Shown here: positions 15,917 through 25,095 of the stretch, one piece after another
How positions within the stretch are numbered: position 1 is the stretch's first letter
Layout of the letters: every line of letters starts with the position of its first letter
Assembly (NCBI GenBank): GCA_031550975.1
Contig: JAVBOC010000003.1
Location: 1 to 64,000, forward strand
Length of the DNA stretch: 64,000 bases
Origin: UBA947 sp031550975
Lineage (GTDB): Bacteria > Cyanobacteriota > Vampirovibrionia > Gastranaerophilales > Gastranaerophilaceae
Direction: 5' to 3'
Position numbers and translations under genes: made by a program
Notes under the pieces: model-generated
Told to the model about the DNA's origin: nothing
Databases searched by the model: none
What the model saw: only the letters and a program-made list of their open reading frames with translations

Positions 15917-17341
15917 ATGAAAACTATTTTTGAAAAAAGTAATAATGTTGATGGAATAACACTTACAGATGAAGTGGTAAACAATATCACCTTTATTTCG
16001 CCAAAATTTTTAAGAGAAGGGGCTGTAGGTTTGCCTCAAGTGAGTGAACTTGAAATTATGCGCCACTACAAGGAGCTTTCAGATAGAAACTTTTGTATTG
16101 AAAAAGGCTTTTATCCGTTGGGTTCTTGTACGATGAAATATAACCCGAAGGTTAATGAACTGCTTGCAGGGCTTGAAGGGTTTGCAAATCTTCATCCGTT
16201 AAGCGGGGTGGAAAACGCTCAAGGCGCCTTAGAATTAATGTATAACCTTCAAGAGGCTTTAAAAGAAATTACAGGTATGGCTGCGGTTTCGCTTCAGCCT
16301 GCGGCTGGTGCACACGGTGAACTTGCCGGTATGATGGTTATTAAAAAATGCTTTGAAGCGCGCGGCGAAAAACGTACAAAGGTTTTAATTCCTGATTCTG
16401 CTCATGGTACAAACCCGGCAACTGCTGCTGAATGCGGCTTTGACACTGTTCCTGTGCCGTCAAAAGGAAATGGCCAGGTAGATGTTGAGGCATTAAAATC
16501 TCTTTTAGACAGCGAAGTTGCGGCGATTATGATGACAAACCCGAATACACTTGGGATTTTTGAAGAAAACGTTGTCGAGATTTCAAAACTTATGCACGAA
16601 AATGGCTCACTTCTGTATTATGACGGCGCGAATTGCAACGCGATTATGGGTTATACAAATCCAGGTTTGATGGGGTTTGACGTTGTTCATTTGAATTTGC
16701 ACAAAACATTTGCAACACCACACGGCGGAGGCGGCCCGGGCGCAGGCCCGATTGGGGTCACTGAAGAATTGGCTCAATTCTTGCCGCAAACAATTACTAA
16801 AACTGATGCGGGATATGCTGTAAAAGATTTGCCTTGCTCAGTTGGTTCGGTCAAAGGTTTTTACGGGAATTTTGGTGTTCTAGTTAGGGCGTATGCTTAT
16901 ATTTTGATGAATGGCAAAAACCTTAAAATGGTGAGTGAAGACGCTGTTCTGAACGCAAATTACCTAAAAGAAAAGCTAAAAGGCGCGTATTTGCTGCCGC
17001 ATGATGTTCCTTGCATGCACGAATTTGTGCTATCAGGCGACAAACAGAAAGAGTTTGGTGTTTCAACGTTGAATATTGCCAAGGCGCTTATGGATAACAA
17101 CACCCACCCGCCAACGGTTTACTTCCCGCTGATTGTGCATGAAGCGATAATGATTGAGCCGACAGAAACTGAAAACAAAACGCGGCTTGATGAGTTTGTG
17201 ACAACTATGCTCAAGATAGCTGAAGAAGTCGAGAAAAATCCGCAAGAAATTCTCTCTGCTCCGCACACCACTCCGGTAAAACGCGTGGACGAAACCCTTG
17301 CTGCGCGCCAACCTGATTTGAAATTTACGGCGGCTCTATAG
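15917..17341 (+). CDS. gcvPB: Glycine dehydrogenase (decarboxylating) subunit 2
   Basis: GcvPB is the PLP-binding half of the split P-protein of the glycine cleavage system. The PLP lysine is K273 in LNLHKTFATPHGGGGPG. At 474 residues it is full length for the two-subunit form. A strong GGCGGAGG Shine-Dalgarno precedes the ATG. gcvPA, gcvT and gcvH are not adjacent, which is unusual because the split form is normally encoded as gcvPA-gcvPB. The next gene on the strand is a COG3580-type activase-related protein. Confidence 0.93.
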   Translation: MKTIFEKSNNVDGITLTDEVVNNITFISPKFLREGAVGLPQVSELEIMRHYKELSDRNFCIEKGFYPLGSCTMKYNPKVNELLAGLEGFANLHPLSGVENAQGALELMYNLQEALKEITGMAAVSLQPAAGAHGELAGMMVIKKCFEARGEKRTKVLIPDSAHGTNPATAAECGFDTVPVPSKGNGQVDVEALKSLLDSEVAAIMMTNPNTLGIFEENVVEISKLMHENGSLLYYDGANCNAIMGYTNPGLMGFDVVHLNLHKTFATPHGGGGPGAGPIGVTEELAQFLPQTITKTDAGYAVKDLPCSVGSVKGFYGNFGVLVRAYAYILMNGKNLKMVSEDAVLNANYLKEKLKGAYLLPHDVPCMHEFVLSGDKQKEFGVSTLNIAKALMDNNTHPPTVYFPLIVHEAIMIEPTETENKTRLDEFVTTMLKIAEEVEKNPQEILSAPHTTPVKRVDETLAARQPDLKFTAAL

Positions 17342-17347
17342 TTTTGT

Positions 17348-17376
17348 TTGATATTATAATTTGCTTTTGATATATT
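17348..17376 (+). promoter_or_regulatory. Sigma-70 promoter with leaderless geometry before 17383
   Basis: TTGATA (17348-17353), a 17-bp spacer, TATATT (17371-17376), 6 nt, ATG at 17383. The predicted transcript starts at the start codon itself. No Shine-Dalgarno is present. Confidence 0.7.
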
Positions 17377-17382
17377 AGAAAT

Positions 17383-18528
17383 ATGGCTAAAAAAACTCAG
17401 CAAAATAGCAAAATTAAAGTTGCATTCCCGCACATGGGAACGATTAGTATGGCGTGGGCGGCTGCGCTCAACCGTATTGGAATTGAGGCTTTTGTGCCGC
17501 CTTATACGAGTAAAAAAACGCTTTCGCTTGGCACAAAACACTCACCAGAGGCTATTTGTCTGCCTTATAAATTAATTTTAGGCAACTTTATTGAAGCGAT
17601 TGAAGGCGGGACGGATTACGTTGCGATGATTACGTCACCGGGAATTTGCCGGCTGGGAGAATATGGCAGCTGCATTAAAAACGCACTTTCTGATCTTGGC
17701 TATGAAACTAAATATATAGAACTCCAACTATACGATGGAATGAAGGGGTTTTATCGTTTTCTAGCGGAGCTCACGGGAAAAAATTCTCCTGTAATGTTTA
17801 TCAAGGGCATAATTATGCTCATACGCTATATCTTTTTGTTGGATGATTTGGATGCCAGACTTGCGTATCTCCGTGCGCGTGAAATAACACCGGGTTCAGC
17901 TGAAAAAAACTATAACAAAGCTATTGAAATAGTTAAAACAGCAGAAAAAAACAAGCAGCTTAAACAGGTTAAGAAAGAAGCCTTTGCTATTTTGAATAAA
18001 ACCAAAATTGACCCGAACAGAGAAATTCTTTATGTTGATTTGACTGGTGAAATTTATATTGTTAATGACAGTTTTTCAAACCAAAATATTGTGGGTGAGC
18101 TCGGCAAGATGGGCGTTCAGGTGCGTAGATCGCTTACTGTAAGTAGTTTTTTCAAAGATGCAATTATTCCCAAAATATTTAAAAAAGGTGAAACCCACTT
18201 GCAGCGTGCGTTTAGACTCGCAAAACCTTACTTGATGCGCGACATTGGCGGGGATGCCTTAGAGTGTGTGTCTGACGTTGCTTATGCTGACGAACGCGGT
18301 GTTGATGGTTTAATCCACGTGAGTCCGTTTACTTGTATGCCGGAAATTATGTCGCAAAACATTTTCCCTGCAATGCGCGAAGATTTAGACATCCCGATCT
18401 TGCCTTTAATTATGGATGAACAGACCGGAAAAGCCGGTTATTTAACTCGCTTAGAAGCATTTGTTGACCTCATGCGTCGCCGTAAACGTAAGCTAGGGGT
18501 AAATAATAAGTCATTGCAACATGCGTAA
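17383..18528 (+). CDS. COG3580/DUF2229 protein (2-hydroxyacyl-CoA dehydratase activase-related)
   Basis: This 381-residue protein has the family signature throughout its N-terminal half: AFPHMGTISMAWAAALN, PPYTSKKTLSLGTKHSPE (about residues 46-63), CLPYKLILGNFIEAIEGG (about 65-82) and GICRLGEYGSCI. A later FTCMPEIM carries another conserved cysteine. These cysteines may bind an Fe-S cluster, as in the related HgdB/HgdC-type proteins. The physiological role of stand-alone COG3580 proteins is not established. It has its own leaderless-type promoter just after gcvPB. Confidence 0.8.
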   Translation: MAKKTQQNSKIKVAFPHMGTISMAWAAALNRIGIEAFVPPYTSKKTLSLGTKHSPEAICLPYKLILGNFIEAIEGGTDYVAMITSPGICRLGEYGSCIKNALSDLGYETKYIELQLYDGMKGFYRFLAELTGKNSPVMFIKGIIMLIRYIFLLDDLDARLAYLRAREITPGSAEKNYNKAIEIVKTAEKNKQLKQVKKEAFAILNKTKIDPNREILYVDLTGEIYIVNDSFSNQNIVGELGKMGVQVRRSLTVSSFFKDAIIPKIFKKGETHLQRAFRLAKPYLMRDIGGDALECVSDVAYADERGVDGLIHVSPFTCMPEIMSQNIFPAMREDLDIPILPLIMDEQTGKAGYLTRLEAFVDLMRRRKRKLGVNNKSLQHA

Positions 18529-18577
18529 AGTATATGGCTGGGCATAGTAAAAAAGGTAAGGAAATATTGCAATTTTG

Positions 18578-18586
18578 TGATAGGAT
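18578..18586 (+). promoter_or_regulatory. Extended -10 (TGATAGGAT) 6 nt before 18593
   Basis: TG, one base, TAGGAT, then 6 nt and ATG. It shares the word TTTTGTGATAG with the AsmA-gene promoter at 20246-20254. Confidence 0.55.
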
Positions 18587-18592
18587 TGTAGT

Positions 18593-19423
18593 ATGAGAGA
18601 ACATTTTAAGCATGCTTTTGAAATTACGAACAATAATCTATTTTTGACGGTTCCACTCGTTATGTTCATGTTGCTTTTGAGCGTCTATGTCGGGCTTGTA
18701 GTCTGGTCTCCGGGAACGTCTGATGCTAAATGGATTTTGGCAATCATAACTTCATTTTTTATGATTACTGCCTTTATTGCAGGCTGGTTAAATATGATTA
18801 AAGAAACTATTAAGCCATCAAGCCCGGCGCTTAGCCCATTGCAGCAGATTTCTGTCGGGATTGGGGCTTATTTTTTGCCGCTAGCAGGTGCCTTTATAAT
18901 TGCTTCGGTGTTGATGGGTGCTGTTACGTTATTGGTTTATAAATTAGGTTTGCTAATGTTTGGCCCGCTTAGCTTTGACCATGCTTCTTTGTTGCGTGCG
19001 GTGTCGTCTACGCAGGAAATGAAAGTGTTTGTGGAATCGCTTTCAATGGAACAATTGATGGAACTTTTCAACTGGAATATGTTGTTTGTAATTACAAGCA
19101 CTGTGTTTTCGTTCTTGTTTCTTCTTTGGGTGCCGGAAATTATGTTTTGCACCAAAAACCCTGTTGTAGCGCTTTGGTGCTCTCAGAAAAAATTGTTCGG
19201 AAAGTTTAAAAACTCATTAAAACTGTTTTTCTATCTGGTTTTAATTAATTTTGTAATTTCATTTTTAAGTAATATCGCAGCATTTAGCCCAATTCTTTAT
19301 TTGCTTGTGCTGATGCTTTATTTCTATTTTTTAGTTTATGTTGTTGTGTTAGTATTCTTATATAGTGACAGAGAATTTTGTAACAAAACCGAAAATAATT
19401 GCGATTGTGGGGCCGACAGCTAG
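18593..19423 (+). CDS. Polytopic membrane protein of unknown function
   Basis: A 276-residue protein with about six hydrophobic helices: near residues 18-40, 46-65, 85-125, 158-180, 210-230 and 234-258. The C-terminus is a short cytoplasmic-type tail with NNCDCGADS. I do not recognise a named family; the layout resembles DUF4013-like integral proteins, but this is a guess. No Shine-Dalgarno is seen; an extended -10 ends 6 nt before the ATG. Its last 59 nt overlap the start of miaA in another frame. Confidence 0.7.
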   Translation: MREHFKHAFEITNNNLFLTVPLVMFMLLLSVYVGLVVWSPGTSDAKWILAIITSFFMITAFIAGWLNMIKETIKPSSPALSPLQQISVGIGAYFLPLAGAFIIASVLMGAVTLLVYKLGLLMFGPLSFDHASLLRAVSSTQEMKVFVESLSMEQLMELFNWNMLFVITSTVFSFLFLLWVPEIMFCTKNPVVALWCSQKKLFGKFKNSLKLFFYLVLINFVISFLSNIAAFSPILYLLVLMLYFYFLVYVVVLVFLYSDREFCNKTENNCDCGADS

Positions 19424-20234
19424 CGGCAAAACTGCTTATGCTGTTGAACTCGCTAAAAAGCTTAACGGAGAAATTATTTCTGCAGATTCGCGTCTTGTAT
19501 ACAGGGGGTTTGATATTGGGACCGCAAAGCCCGATGTTGAAGAAAGGCAGGGGATTAAGCATCACTTGATTGATGTGGTTGAACCGGAAGAAGATTATTC
19601 AGCGGGCTTGTATGAGAAACACGCTAAAAAAGCTATTGAAGACATTTTAAACCGAGGAAAAGTGCCGATTGTGGCTGGCGGAACGGGTTTATATTTTAGA
19701 GTTTTGCTGGAAAATTGGGATTTGCCGGAGTTTGACCCGGATGTTGAATTACGTGCAGAATTGCAAAAGCTGAGCAACCTGCAATTGCTTGACAGGTTAC
19801 GAGAACTTGATGAAGCAGCAGCATTAGAAGCGCAATTGGCCGATAAAAAAAAGATTATTCGCGCGATTGAGATTATCAAAAATACAGGCTTGCCTCTGAA
19901 TGAAGCGCGACGACTCAAGGCTCCGGAGTATGATGTGGAGTGGATTGGGCTGAATCTGCCAAGAGAAGATTTGTATGAAAAAATTAACAAACGCGTTGAT
20001 ATTATGGTCGAGAACGGACTTATTGAAGAAACCCAAAAACTTTTAAATAAACACGGCAGGATAAAAAATATTATTGAAACGATTGGTTATAAAGAGATTA
20101 CAGCATATCTTGACGGCACTTTGACGCTTGAAGAAGCATTAGAAAAGTTAAAACAAAACACCCGAAATTACGCCAAGCGCCAGCTTACCTGGTTTAATAA
20201 GAACGAAGAAATCAACTGGCTAGTTGCAAAATAA
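19365..20234 (+). CDS. miaA: tRNA dimethylallyltransferase
   Basis: MiaA transfers a dimethylallyl group to N6 of A37 in tRNAs reading UNN codons. Motifs are all present: P-loop GPTASGKT (16-23), ISADSRLVYRGFDIGTAKP (about 36-54), HLIDVVEPEEDYSAG, VAGGTGLYFRVL and the C-terminal NTRNYAKRQLTWFNK. At 289 residues it is slightly short. The start is GTG at 19365, inside the upstream coding sequence. TATTCT (19353-19358) lies exactly 6 nt before it and no Shine-Dalgarno is present, so miaA probably has a leaderless transcript that starts within the previous gene. Confidence 0.93.
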   Translation: MTENFVTKPKIIAIVGPTASGKTAYAVELAKKLNGEIISADSRLVYRGFDIGTAKPDVEERQGIKHHLIDVVEPEEDYSAGLYEKHAKKAIEDILNRGKVPIVAGGTGLYFRVLLENWDLPEFDPDVELRAELQKLSNLQLLDRLRELDEAAALEAQLADKKKIIRAIEIIKNTGLPLNEARRLKAPEYDVEWIGLNLPREDLYEKINKRVDIMVENGLIEETQKLLNKHGRIKNIIETIGYKEITAYLDGTLTLEEALEKLKQNTRNYAKRQLTWFNKNEEINWLVAK

Positions 20235-20245
20235 CCTTGCTTTTG

Positions 20246-20254
20246 TGATAGAAT
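20246..20254 (+). promoter_or_regulatory. Extended -10 (TGATAGAAT) before the AsmA-type gene
   Basis: TTGCTTTTGTGATAGAAT precedes 20278. Transcription should start near 20261, giving a short leader that includes GAGGG at 20266-20270. Confidence 0.5.
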
Positions 20255-20277
20255 AAGAAAAAAGTGAGGGTATGTGT

Positions 20278-23200
20278 ATGAATATATGGAAAAAAGCAGG
20301 GATTATTGTCGGTTCAATTATAATTGCGGTTTATGTGCTGTTTTTGCTTGCACCGTTGGCTTTAAGCCCGATTTTAAATAAACACGCAAGTGATATTGAA
20401 AAAATTGCTCAAGATAGCACCGGTTTGAAATTCAGCCTTCAGAAAATGAAAGTCGTAACAACCCCAAAACTTACTGCGGGTATAAAAATCGGTCACGCGG
20501 ATATCTTGACCCCTGAAAACGATAAAGTTGTTTCAGCCGATAATTTCCAATTGAAGCTTTCACTTTTGCCGATTCTAGCAAGAAAAATAACGATTGATAA
20601 AATTTCAGCTGATAATGTTGATGCGGATTTAAAAATCGAAAAAGACGGTAAATTCCAAATTGAAAAATACTTTCCGCAGCCGGAAACAGTCGCAGAGCCT
20701 GTGCCGATGCAGCCTTTACCGTTTGGGATAAAGCTCTCAAACCGTCTGCCTGATATTAAAGTTGATGATTACAAATTAGCTTTTGTTGATGCCCCGACAG
20801 GCGACAGCTATGAGCTTTCCGGTGAAGAAATTAAGATAGCGGACTTTATTCTAAACAAGAAAATTAAAGTCGAAGTTGACGGGAAATTCACCCTCAAAGG
20901 CAGAACGCAATTTAATTATGACATTGAAATCTTTAACAAAATTATGCCAGATGTTAATTTGAATGACCTTGTATTTAACCCGGAACCTGCTCCGGCAGTT
21001 CAAGTTGCACCTGTTAATATCATTGACATTTTAAAGGCAATCCACGCAAACAAACTCACCGCAAACGCTAAAGCTGACTTGAAAATTTCAGGAACTGCTG
21101 AAGAAGCGAAAATGGACGGATTTGTAAATGTCGACAACATCTCTGTTGTTAATTTACCTCCTAGCAATATGAAAATGAACTTCAAAGGCGATAAAATTGA
21201 CCTTAACGCTAAATTATACACCGCGAAATACGATTTGACAGAACTTATCGGAAAAATTAAAACCGGTAAATCGCCAAATGTTGATTTAACTTGCAAATCT
21301 AATGCAGGCCTAGGCGGCATTGTAGAACTTGTCAAAAGTTTGGCGCGTTCTTTTGGAGTGAATGACCTAAATACCTTAACCGCAACCGGCGTGTTGGATA
21401 TAAATTTCAATGTCAAATCTGATATGAAAAAACTCCAGTCTTCAGGCCGTGCAAACCTTAATAGCGGTAAATTAGTCTACGGGCTTTATGGTGTGACTAT
21501 TGAAAATATTAACGCTAATGTGGCACTTGATAATAACAATGTGAATATCAAAAAAGCAGGGTTTTCGATTCTTGGCAACCCGCTGAATCTTTACGGAACG
21601 ATTGACAGCGACGCGGTTGCTGACTTACATGTGATAGCGGACAAATTACAGATTAAAGGACTTTTAGCAGCACTTGGACAAGCAGCATTATTGAAGGATA
21701 ATGCGTTTAACAGTGGTACGCTTTCGCTCGATGTCTCCGTGAAAGGCAGGTTAGACAAGCCGGAACCTAAGGTTGATTTGTCGGTTGATAATGTTAATGT
21801 GAAAAACATACCGGCGGCGACAACTATTACGTTGGCCAACGCTGATATTGACGTGATTGTCGATGGTGAAAAAATAAACGGTTTGGTTAATGTTAAACAA
21901 TTAAACCTGATTAATCCGTCTGCTCACGCTTCAATACCAAGCGGTACGGTTACGATTAAAGACAAAGACATTCAAATAAAAGCACCGTTCTCGACTGATT
22001 TATTAAGCTATGCCGATATGAATATCGCAAGTAACATAAAGCTTGGCGCGGATGACTTGAAACTATCGGGCACCGGCTTATATTCAGGCAGCAACCCGCT
22101 TGTAACCATCGCAGGTTCTGTGTCTGCTCTTTCAAAAGTTCCGGTTCTTGGTTTAAACATAAGCATTCCGAACCAAATTGAAACTGGCATAGCAGGTTTT
22201 AAAGGCTCAAAAGTTGTCGTCAAAGCCGATATTGGAGTAAACGGAAGCGTAAACAACCCGGCGATTAACGGGGAAATCTCTGTTCCGACGGTTTCGTTGC
22301 CGAGTATAAAGACATATTTAAAAAATATCAATGTTGTGCTTTCAGGAAATGCAATCAGCGTAAACTGTCCTGATATCGCGATTGATAATTCTAAGATGAG
22401 CGGCAAGGGTGTTGTCAGCACTAATTTCAATAATGGCATTACGGTCAATACAATGACGTTTAACGCTGATTATATTGATGCGGACACTGCCGGTGCTGCA
22501 ATGATGGGGATGCCTGCGGGGCCGGCTCCAACTGATTTGGGCATAACGGTTTTATCCGGTAAAGGTAATATATCAAAATTGAAATCCGGCGGAATCATTG
22601 CGCAAAACTTAAGCGGTGACTTTACGTTGAAAAATAGCACCGCTTATATCACCAATATTAACGGTGACGCATTCTCCGGGAAAGTCAAAGGTAACGTTTC
22701 TTATGGAGTCTTAAACGAAAAAATCGGCGTTGACATGACCGGTAGCGGAATGGATGCTGTAAAGGCAATAGAAGGCGCTGCAGGGATTAAAAATGCGCTC
22801 TCAGGTGATTTAAACTGGAACGCAAAAATCAACGCTAGGGGTATCGAATACAATGCGATGATGAAATCTCTCACTGGTAAAGTAAGCTTTAACATCGACA
22901 ACGGTATGTTGTTAAATGTCGGACGCTTAGAAACAATGCTTGGTGCATCAAACATCACAAATAACGTGATTATGCGAACCGCACTTTCAGGGATTACGGC
23001 TATACCTGCAATTAAGTCCACTGCCGATTTTAAATACATCAAAGGTGATATGACATTCAACAATGGTTGGGCAAACTTGAACCCGATAAATATGTCAGGC
23101 CCTTCAATGGCTTACAATATCAAGGGACAATATAACTTATTAAACGGTTCGGCAAACTTAATCGTTCTGGGTAGATTATCTTCAGCAGTTGTTGGCTTGT

Positions 23201-23703
23201 TGGGTCCAATCGGTGACCTTTCGGTGGATAAATTGACCTCTTATATCCCTAAATTCGGGCCTTTGACAGCGGCGGTTATCAAAACAATGACGACAGATCC
23301 GGCAAGTGAAAACGTAGCGGCAATCCCGGCGTTATCTTCCGGTAGCAAATATAAAGACTTTAAGGTTGTATTTAATGGCGGAATCCAAAGCCAAAGTTCT
23401 GTTAAATCCTTTAAATGGCTCTCTAAATTGGATCCTGCTGACATAGAAAAACTTGATCCGAAACAGCAGATAAAAGATTCGATGGATGCGCTTAATCAGC
23501 TAAAAAAGACAACTGTAGGCGATTTTAAACAAAGTGCAGAGAATTTAAAACAGCAAGGTCAAAATGTTAAACAGCAGGCTAAAGATGTCGGCCAGCAATT
23601 TAAAGACGCAGGCCAGCAGTTTAAAAATACCGGGCAACAGTTTAAAGATGCGGGTCAGCAGTTTAAGGATATGAAAAATATATTTAAACAGCCGGTGCAA
23701 TAA
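20278..23703 (+). CDS. AsmA/TamB-like giant envelope protein
   Basis: A 1141-residue protein with one N-terminal membrane helix (GIIVGSIIIAVYVLFLLAPL) and a long repetitive beta-rich body with alternating D/N/K and V/I/L residues, as in AsmA-family proteins. Such proteins are anchored in the inner membrane and span the periplasm; family members are thought to help lipid or outer-membrane-protein transport. Residues about 780-960 look like the AsmA C-terminal domain (DLGITVLSGKGNISKLK and following). The end is a charged coiled region with four near-identical GQQFKDA units. The start at 20278 is preferred over the ATG at 20272 because GAGGG is then 7 nt away. It implies a diderm envelope. Confidence 0.8.
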   Translation: MNIWKKAGIIVGSIIIAVYVLFLLAPLALSPILNKHASDIEKIAQDSTGLKFSLQKMKVVTTPKLTAGIKIGHADILTPENDKVVSADNFQLKLSLLPILARKITIDKISADNVDADLKIEKDGKFQIEKYFPQPETVAEPVPMQPLPFGIKLSNRLPDIKVDDYKLAFVDAPTGDSYELSGEEIKIADFILNKKIKVEVDGKFTLKGRTQFNYDIEIFNKIMPDVNLNDLVFNPEPAPAVQVAPVNIIDILKAIHANKLTANAKADLKISGTAEEAKMDGFVNVDNISVVNLPPSNMKMNFKGDKIDLNAKLYTAKYDLTELIGKIKTGKSPNVDLTCKSNAGLGGIVELVKSLARSFGVNDLNTLTATGVLDINFNVKSDMKKLQSSGRANLNSGKLVYGLYGVTIENINANVALDNNNVNIKKAGFSILGNPLNLYGTIDSDAVADLHVIADKLQIKGLLAALGQAALLKDNAFNSGTLSLDVSVKGRLDKPEPKVDLSVDNVNVKNIPAATTITLANADIDVIVDGEKINGLVNVKQLNLINPSAHASIPSGTVTIKDKDIQIKAPFSTDLLSYADMNIASNIKLGADDLKLSGTGLYSGSNPLVTIAGSVSALSKVPVLGLNISIPNQIETGIAGFKGSKVVVKADIGVNGSVNNPAINGEISVPTVSLPSIKTYLKNINVVLSGNAISVNCPDIAIDNSKMSGKGVVSTNFNNGITVNTMTFNADYIDADTAGAAMMGMPAGPAPTDLGITVLSGKGNISKLKSGGIIAQNLSGDFTLKNSTAYITNINGDAFSGKVKGNVSYGVLNEKIGVDMTGSGMDAVKAIEGAAGIKNALSGDLNWNAKINARGIEYNAMMKSLTGKVSFNIDNGMLLNVGRLETMLGASNITNNVIMRTALSGITAIPAIKSTADFKYIKGDMTFNNGWANLNPINMSGPSMAYNIKGQYNLLNGSANLIVLGRLSSAVVGLLGPIGDLSVDKLTSYIPKFGPLTAAVIKTMTTDPASENVAAIPALSSGSKYKDFKVVFNGGIQSQSSVKSFKWLSKLDPADIEKLDPKQQIKDSMDALNQLKKTTVGDFKQSAENLKQQGQNVKQQAKDVGQQFKDAGQQFKNTGQQFKDAGQQFKDMKNIFKQPVQ
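23590..23673 (+). repeat. Four 21-bp tandem repeats encoding GQQFKD(A/T/M)
   Basis: Units start at 23590, 23611, 23632 and 23653 and encode GQQFKDA, GQQFKNT, GQQFKDA and GQQFKDM. Synonymous differences between units suggest they are old or kept by selection on the protein. Confidence 0.85.
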
Positions 23704-23726
23704 AGTCTGTCAAATATTTATCCATT

Positions 23727-23781
23727 TGTAAATTTTTCTTAGCAAACTAGCAAAAGTTAAATTTCAGCGATTTTGTACTCT
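23727..23781 (+). promoter_or_regulatory. Upstream box (TGTAAA, TAGCAAA, TTTCAG, TACTCT) of the MR-leader gene at 23808
   Basis: TGTAAA (23727), TAGCAAA (23748), TTTCAGCGATTTTG and a likely -10 TACTCT (23776-23781). Word for word this resembles the region before the interrupted gene starting at 57655, including the 13-mer TTTTGTACTCTTG, and it shares TAGCAAA and TTCAG with the regions before 33648 and 54961. Confidence 0.6.
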
Positions 23782-23807
23782 TGCACAGGTGAATAAGAGG
23801 AATATTA

Positions 23808-24179
23808 ATGCGAGTTAATCCAATATCAAATCAATATAACAATCAAACAGTTAATAATAGGTCTAGCTTTGGTTCAGTTGCTTACAAAAACCCAAAAACA
23901 TTTTTTAAGAATATTTTGGATCTTAAGCCGAGCAATCATTTTGTAGATGAATTCGCCTACATGATTACAAGAATTACTGATTTGTCAACAGGGCGTTCAA
24001 TTACAGCTGATTCGAGACTAGAAGCAATTAACCCAACAAAAAAAATGGTATCTGTAATATTTGAAGAAATGAGAAATGGCAAACCATCAATTTGCGAAGC
24101 GGCATTTTCAAGCAAGGCCACTCCAACTGATGTTAAAAACTTTTTAATCAAAATAAAAGGATGGATGACACCGAACTAA
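23808..24179 (+). CDS. Unknown 123-residue protein with MR-leader, first of a tandem paralogous pair
   Basis: Function unknown. The N-terminus MRVNPISNQYNNQT...SFG belongs to the MR[IV]...NN...F leader group. The body aligns end to end with the next gene: a K-[DN]-...-FFKN/FYKD segment, D-[S]-..L near residue 63, and the shared EEMRNGKPSIC versus SEMRNGAESVC near residue 90. It is soluble, with no membrane helices. AGAGGAA precedes the ATG. The two genes, 23 bp apart, look like one transcription unit from the promoter at 23727-23781. Confidence 0.7.
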   Translation: MRVNPISNQYNNQTVNNRSSFGSVAYKNPKTFFKNILDLKPSNHFVDEFAYMITRITDLSTGRSITADSRLEAINPTKKMVSVIFEEMRNGKPSICEAAFSSKATPTDVKNFLIKIKGWMTPN

Positions 24180-24202
24180 AAAATAAATAGGAGGTATGTA
24201 TA

Positions 24203-24574
24203 ATGCGAATTAATTCTGTATCCGCTTCGCACAACAATTCAGCGAACAACATTAAATTTAAGGCTATGAGGTATAAAGATATGGACAAGTTCTATAAAGA
24301 TCTTGGCGCTTTATCCCCGAGTGACAGTTTTAGATCAGGGGTCTCGCGTTTGATTAGTGAAATTAGAAATATTTCCGGGCCTAAAGACATCGTTGCAGAT
24401 TCAACATTACAGAAAGGCGAAAAAGGCGGAGAAATATTCACATTTATTCTGTCTGAGATGCGTAATGGAGCAGAATCTGTTTGCAGCAAGAGCTTTGATT
24501 CAACAAAACCTGATCTTTTTGCCTTACAAACATTCAAGCGTAATATATTTTACTGGTTGAATTCTAGTAAATAA
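24203..24574 (+). CDS. Unknown 123-residue protein with MR-leader, second of a tandem paralogous pair
   Basis: Paralogue of the preceding gene with the same length and the same leader style (MRINSVSASHNNSAN, then IKFKAM). Shared features are KFYKDLGALSPSDSF, an IADS/VADS-type segment near residue 66 and EMRNGAESVCSKSF near residue 88. An excellent AGGAGG lies upstream. No function can be inferred. The pair must have arisen by duplication followed by strong divergence. Confidence 0.7.
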   Translation: MRINSVSASHNNSANNIKFKAMRYKDMDKFYKDLGALSPSDSFRSGVSRLISEIRNISGPKDIVADSTLQKGEKGGEIFTFILSEMRNGAESVCSKSFDSTKPDLFALQTFKRNIFYWLNSSK

Positions 24575-24684
24575 AAGAATCTCACTATCTGAGGATTTTG
24601 ATGGACTAAAAAAAATCAACAAAGGATTATGGAAAGACTTTGTGAGTCGAGAGCGCGCAAAATTCCTGATAATCGTGCTTAAAC

Positions 24685-25095
24685 TTAACGCCCGATGTTT
24701 TGGTTAATTACATCCGAAACCCATGGGACATAGCTGTATTTTCCCATAAATGATGAAACCGCAAGGTAAATTACCAGCGAATACAAACACGCTTGTAGCA
24801 GTGAAAATGGCCCGATTGCAGGGATATTCATGAGGGTAATTAGTGCGACCATGATTTTGTTTATAATAGGAATGATACTTAAAATGTCGGCTAAGAATCC
24901 AAGAAGCATCCCTAATAACATCAAACCTATTGAAATAAAAATCGACTGGAAGATGTGATAACGCACAAACGAACTCAAACTCGCCTTAGTAAAAAGTCCC
25001 AAAATCATCCAAATAAAACCGACAGTTCCCCACGTAATGTAGCTTAATGCCGAAACAATTCGCTCAATCATTGGTGGTTTATAGTCATATAACAT
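24685..25095 (-). CDS. Tic20-like membrane protein
   Basis: A 136-residue protein with about four membrane helices. The order of features fits the cyanobacterial Tic20 family: an N-terminal ERIVSALSYITW, then SLSSFVRYHIFQSIFISIG (the FVR-N-Q helix start), a central pair of helices, a LLQACLYSLV helix, and a C-terminal VPWVSDVINQNIG close to the family's P.IS.AAxxQ end. Tic20 is a component of the chloroplast inner-envelope translocon; the role of bacterial homologues is uncertain. Its ATG overlaps the TPR gene's stop by one base (TAATG), so the two are translationally coupled. Family call is by eye and moderate. Confidence 0.6.
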   Translation of the reverse strand: MLYDYKPPMIERIVSALSYITWGTVGFIWMILGLFTKASLSSFVRYHIFQSIFISIGLMLLGMLLGFLADILSIIPIINKIMVALITLMNIPAIGPFSLLQACLYSLVIYLAVSSFMGKYSYVPWVSDVINQNIGR

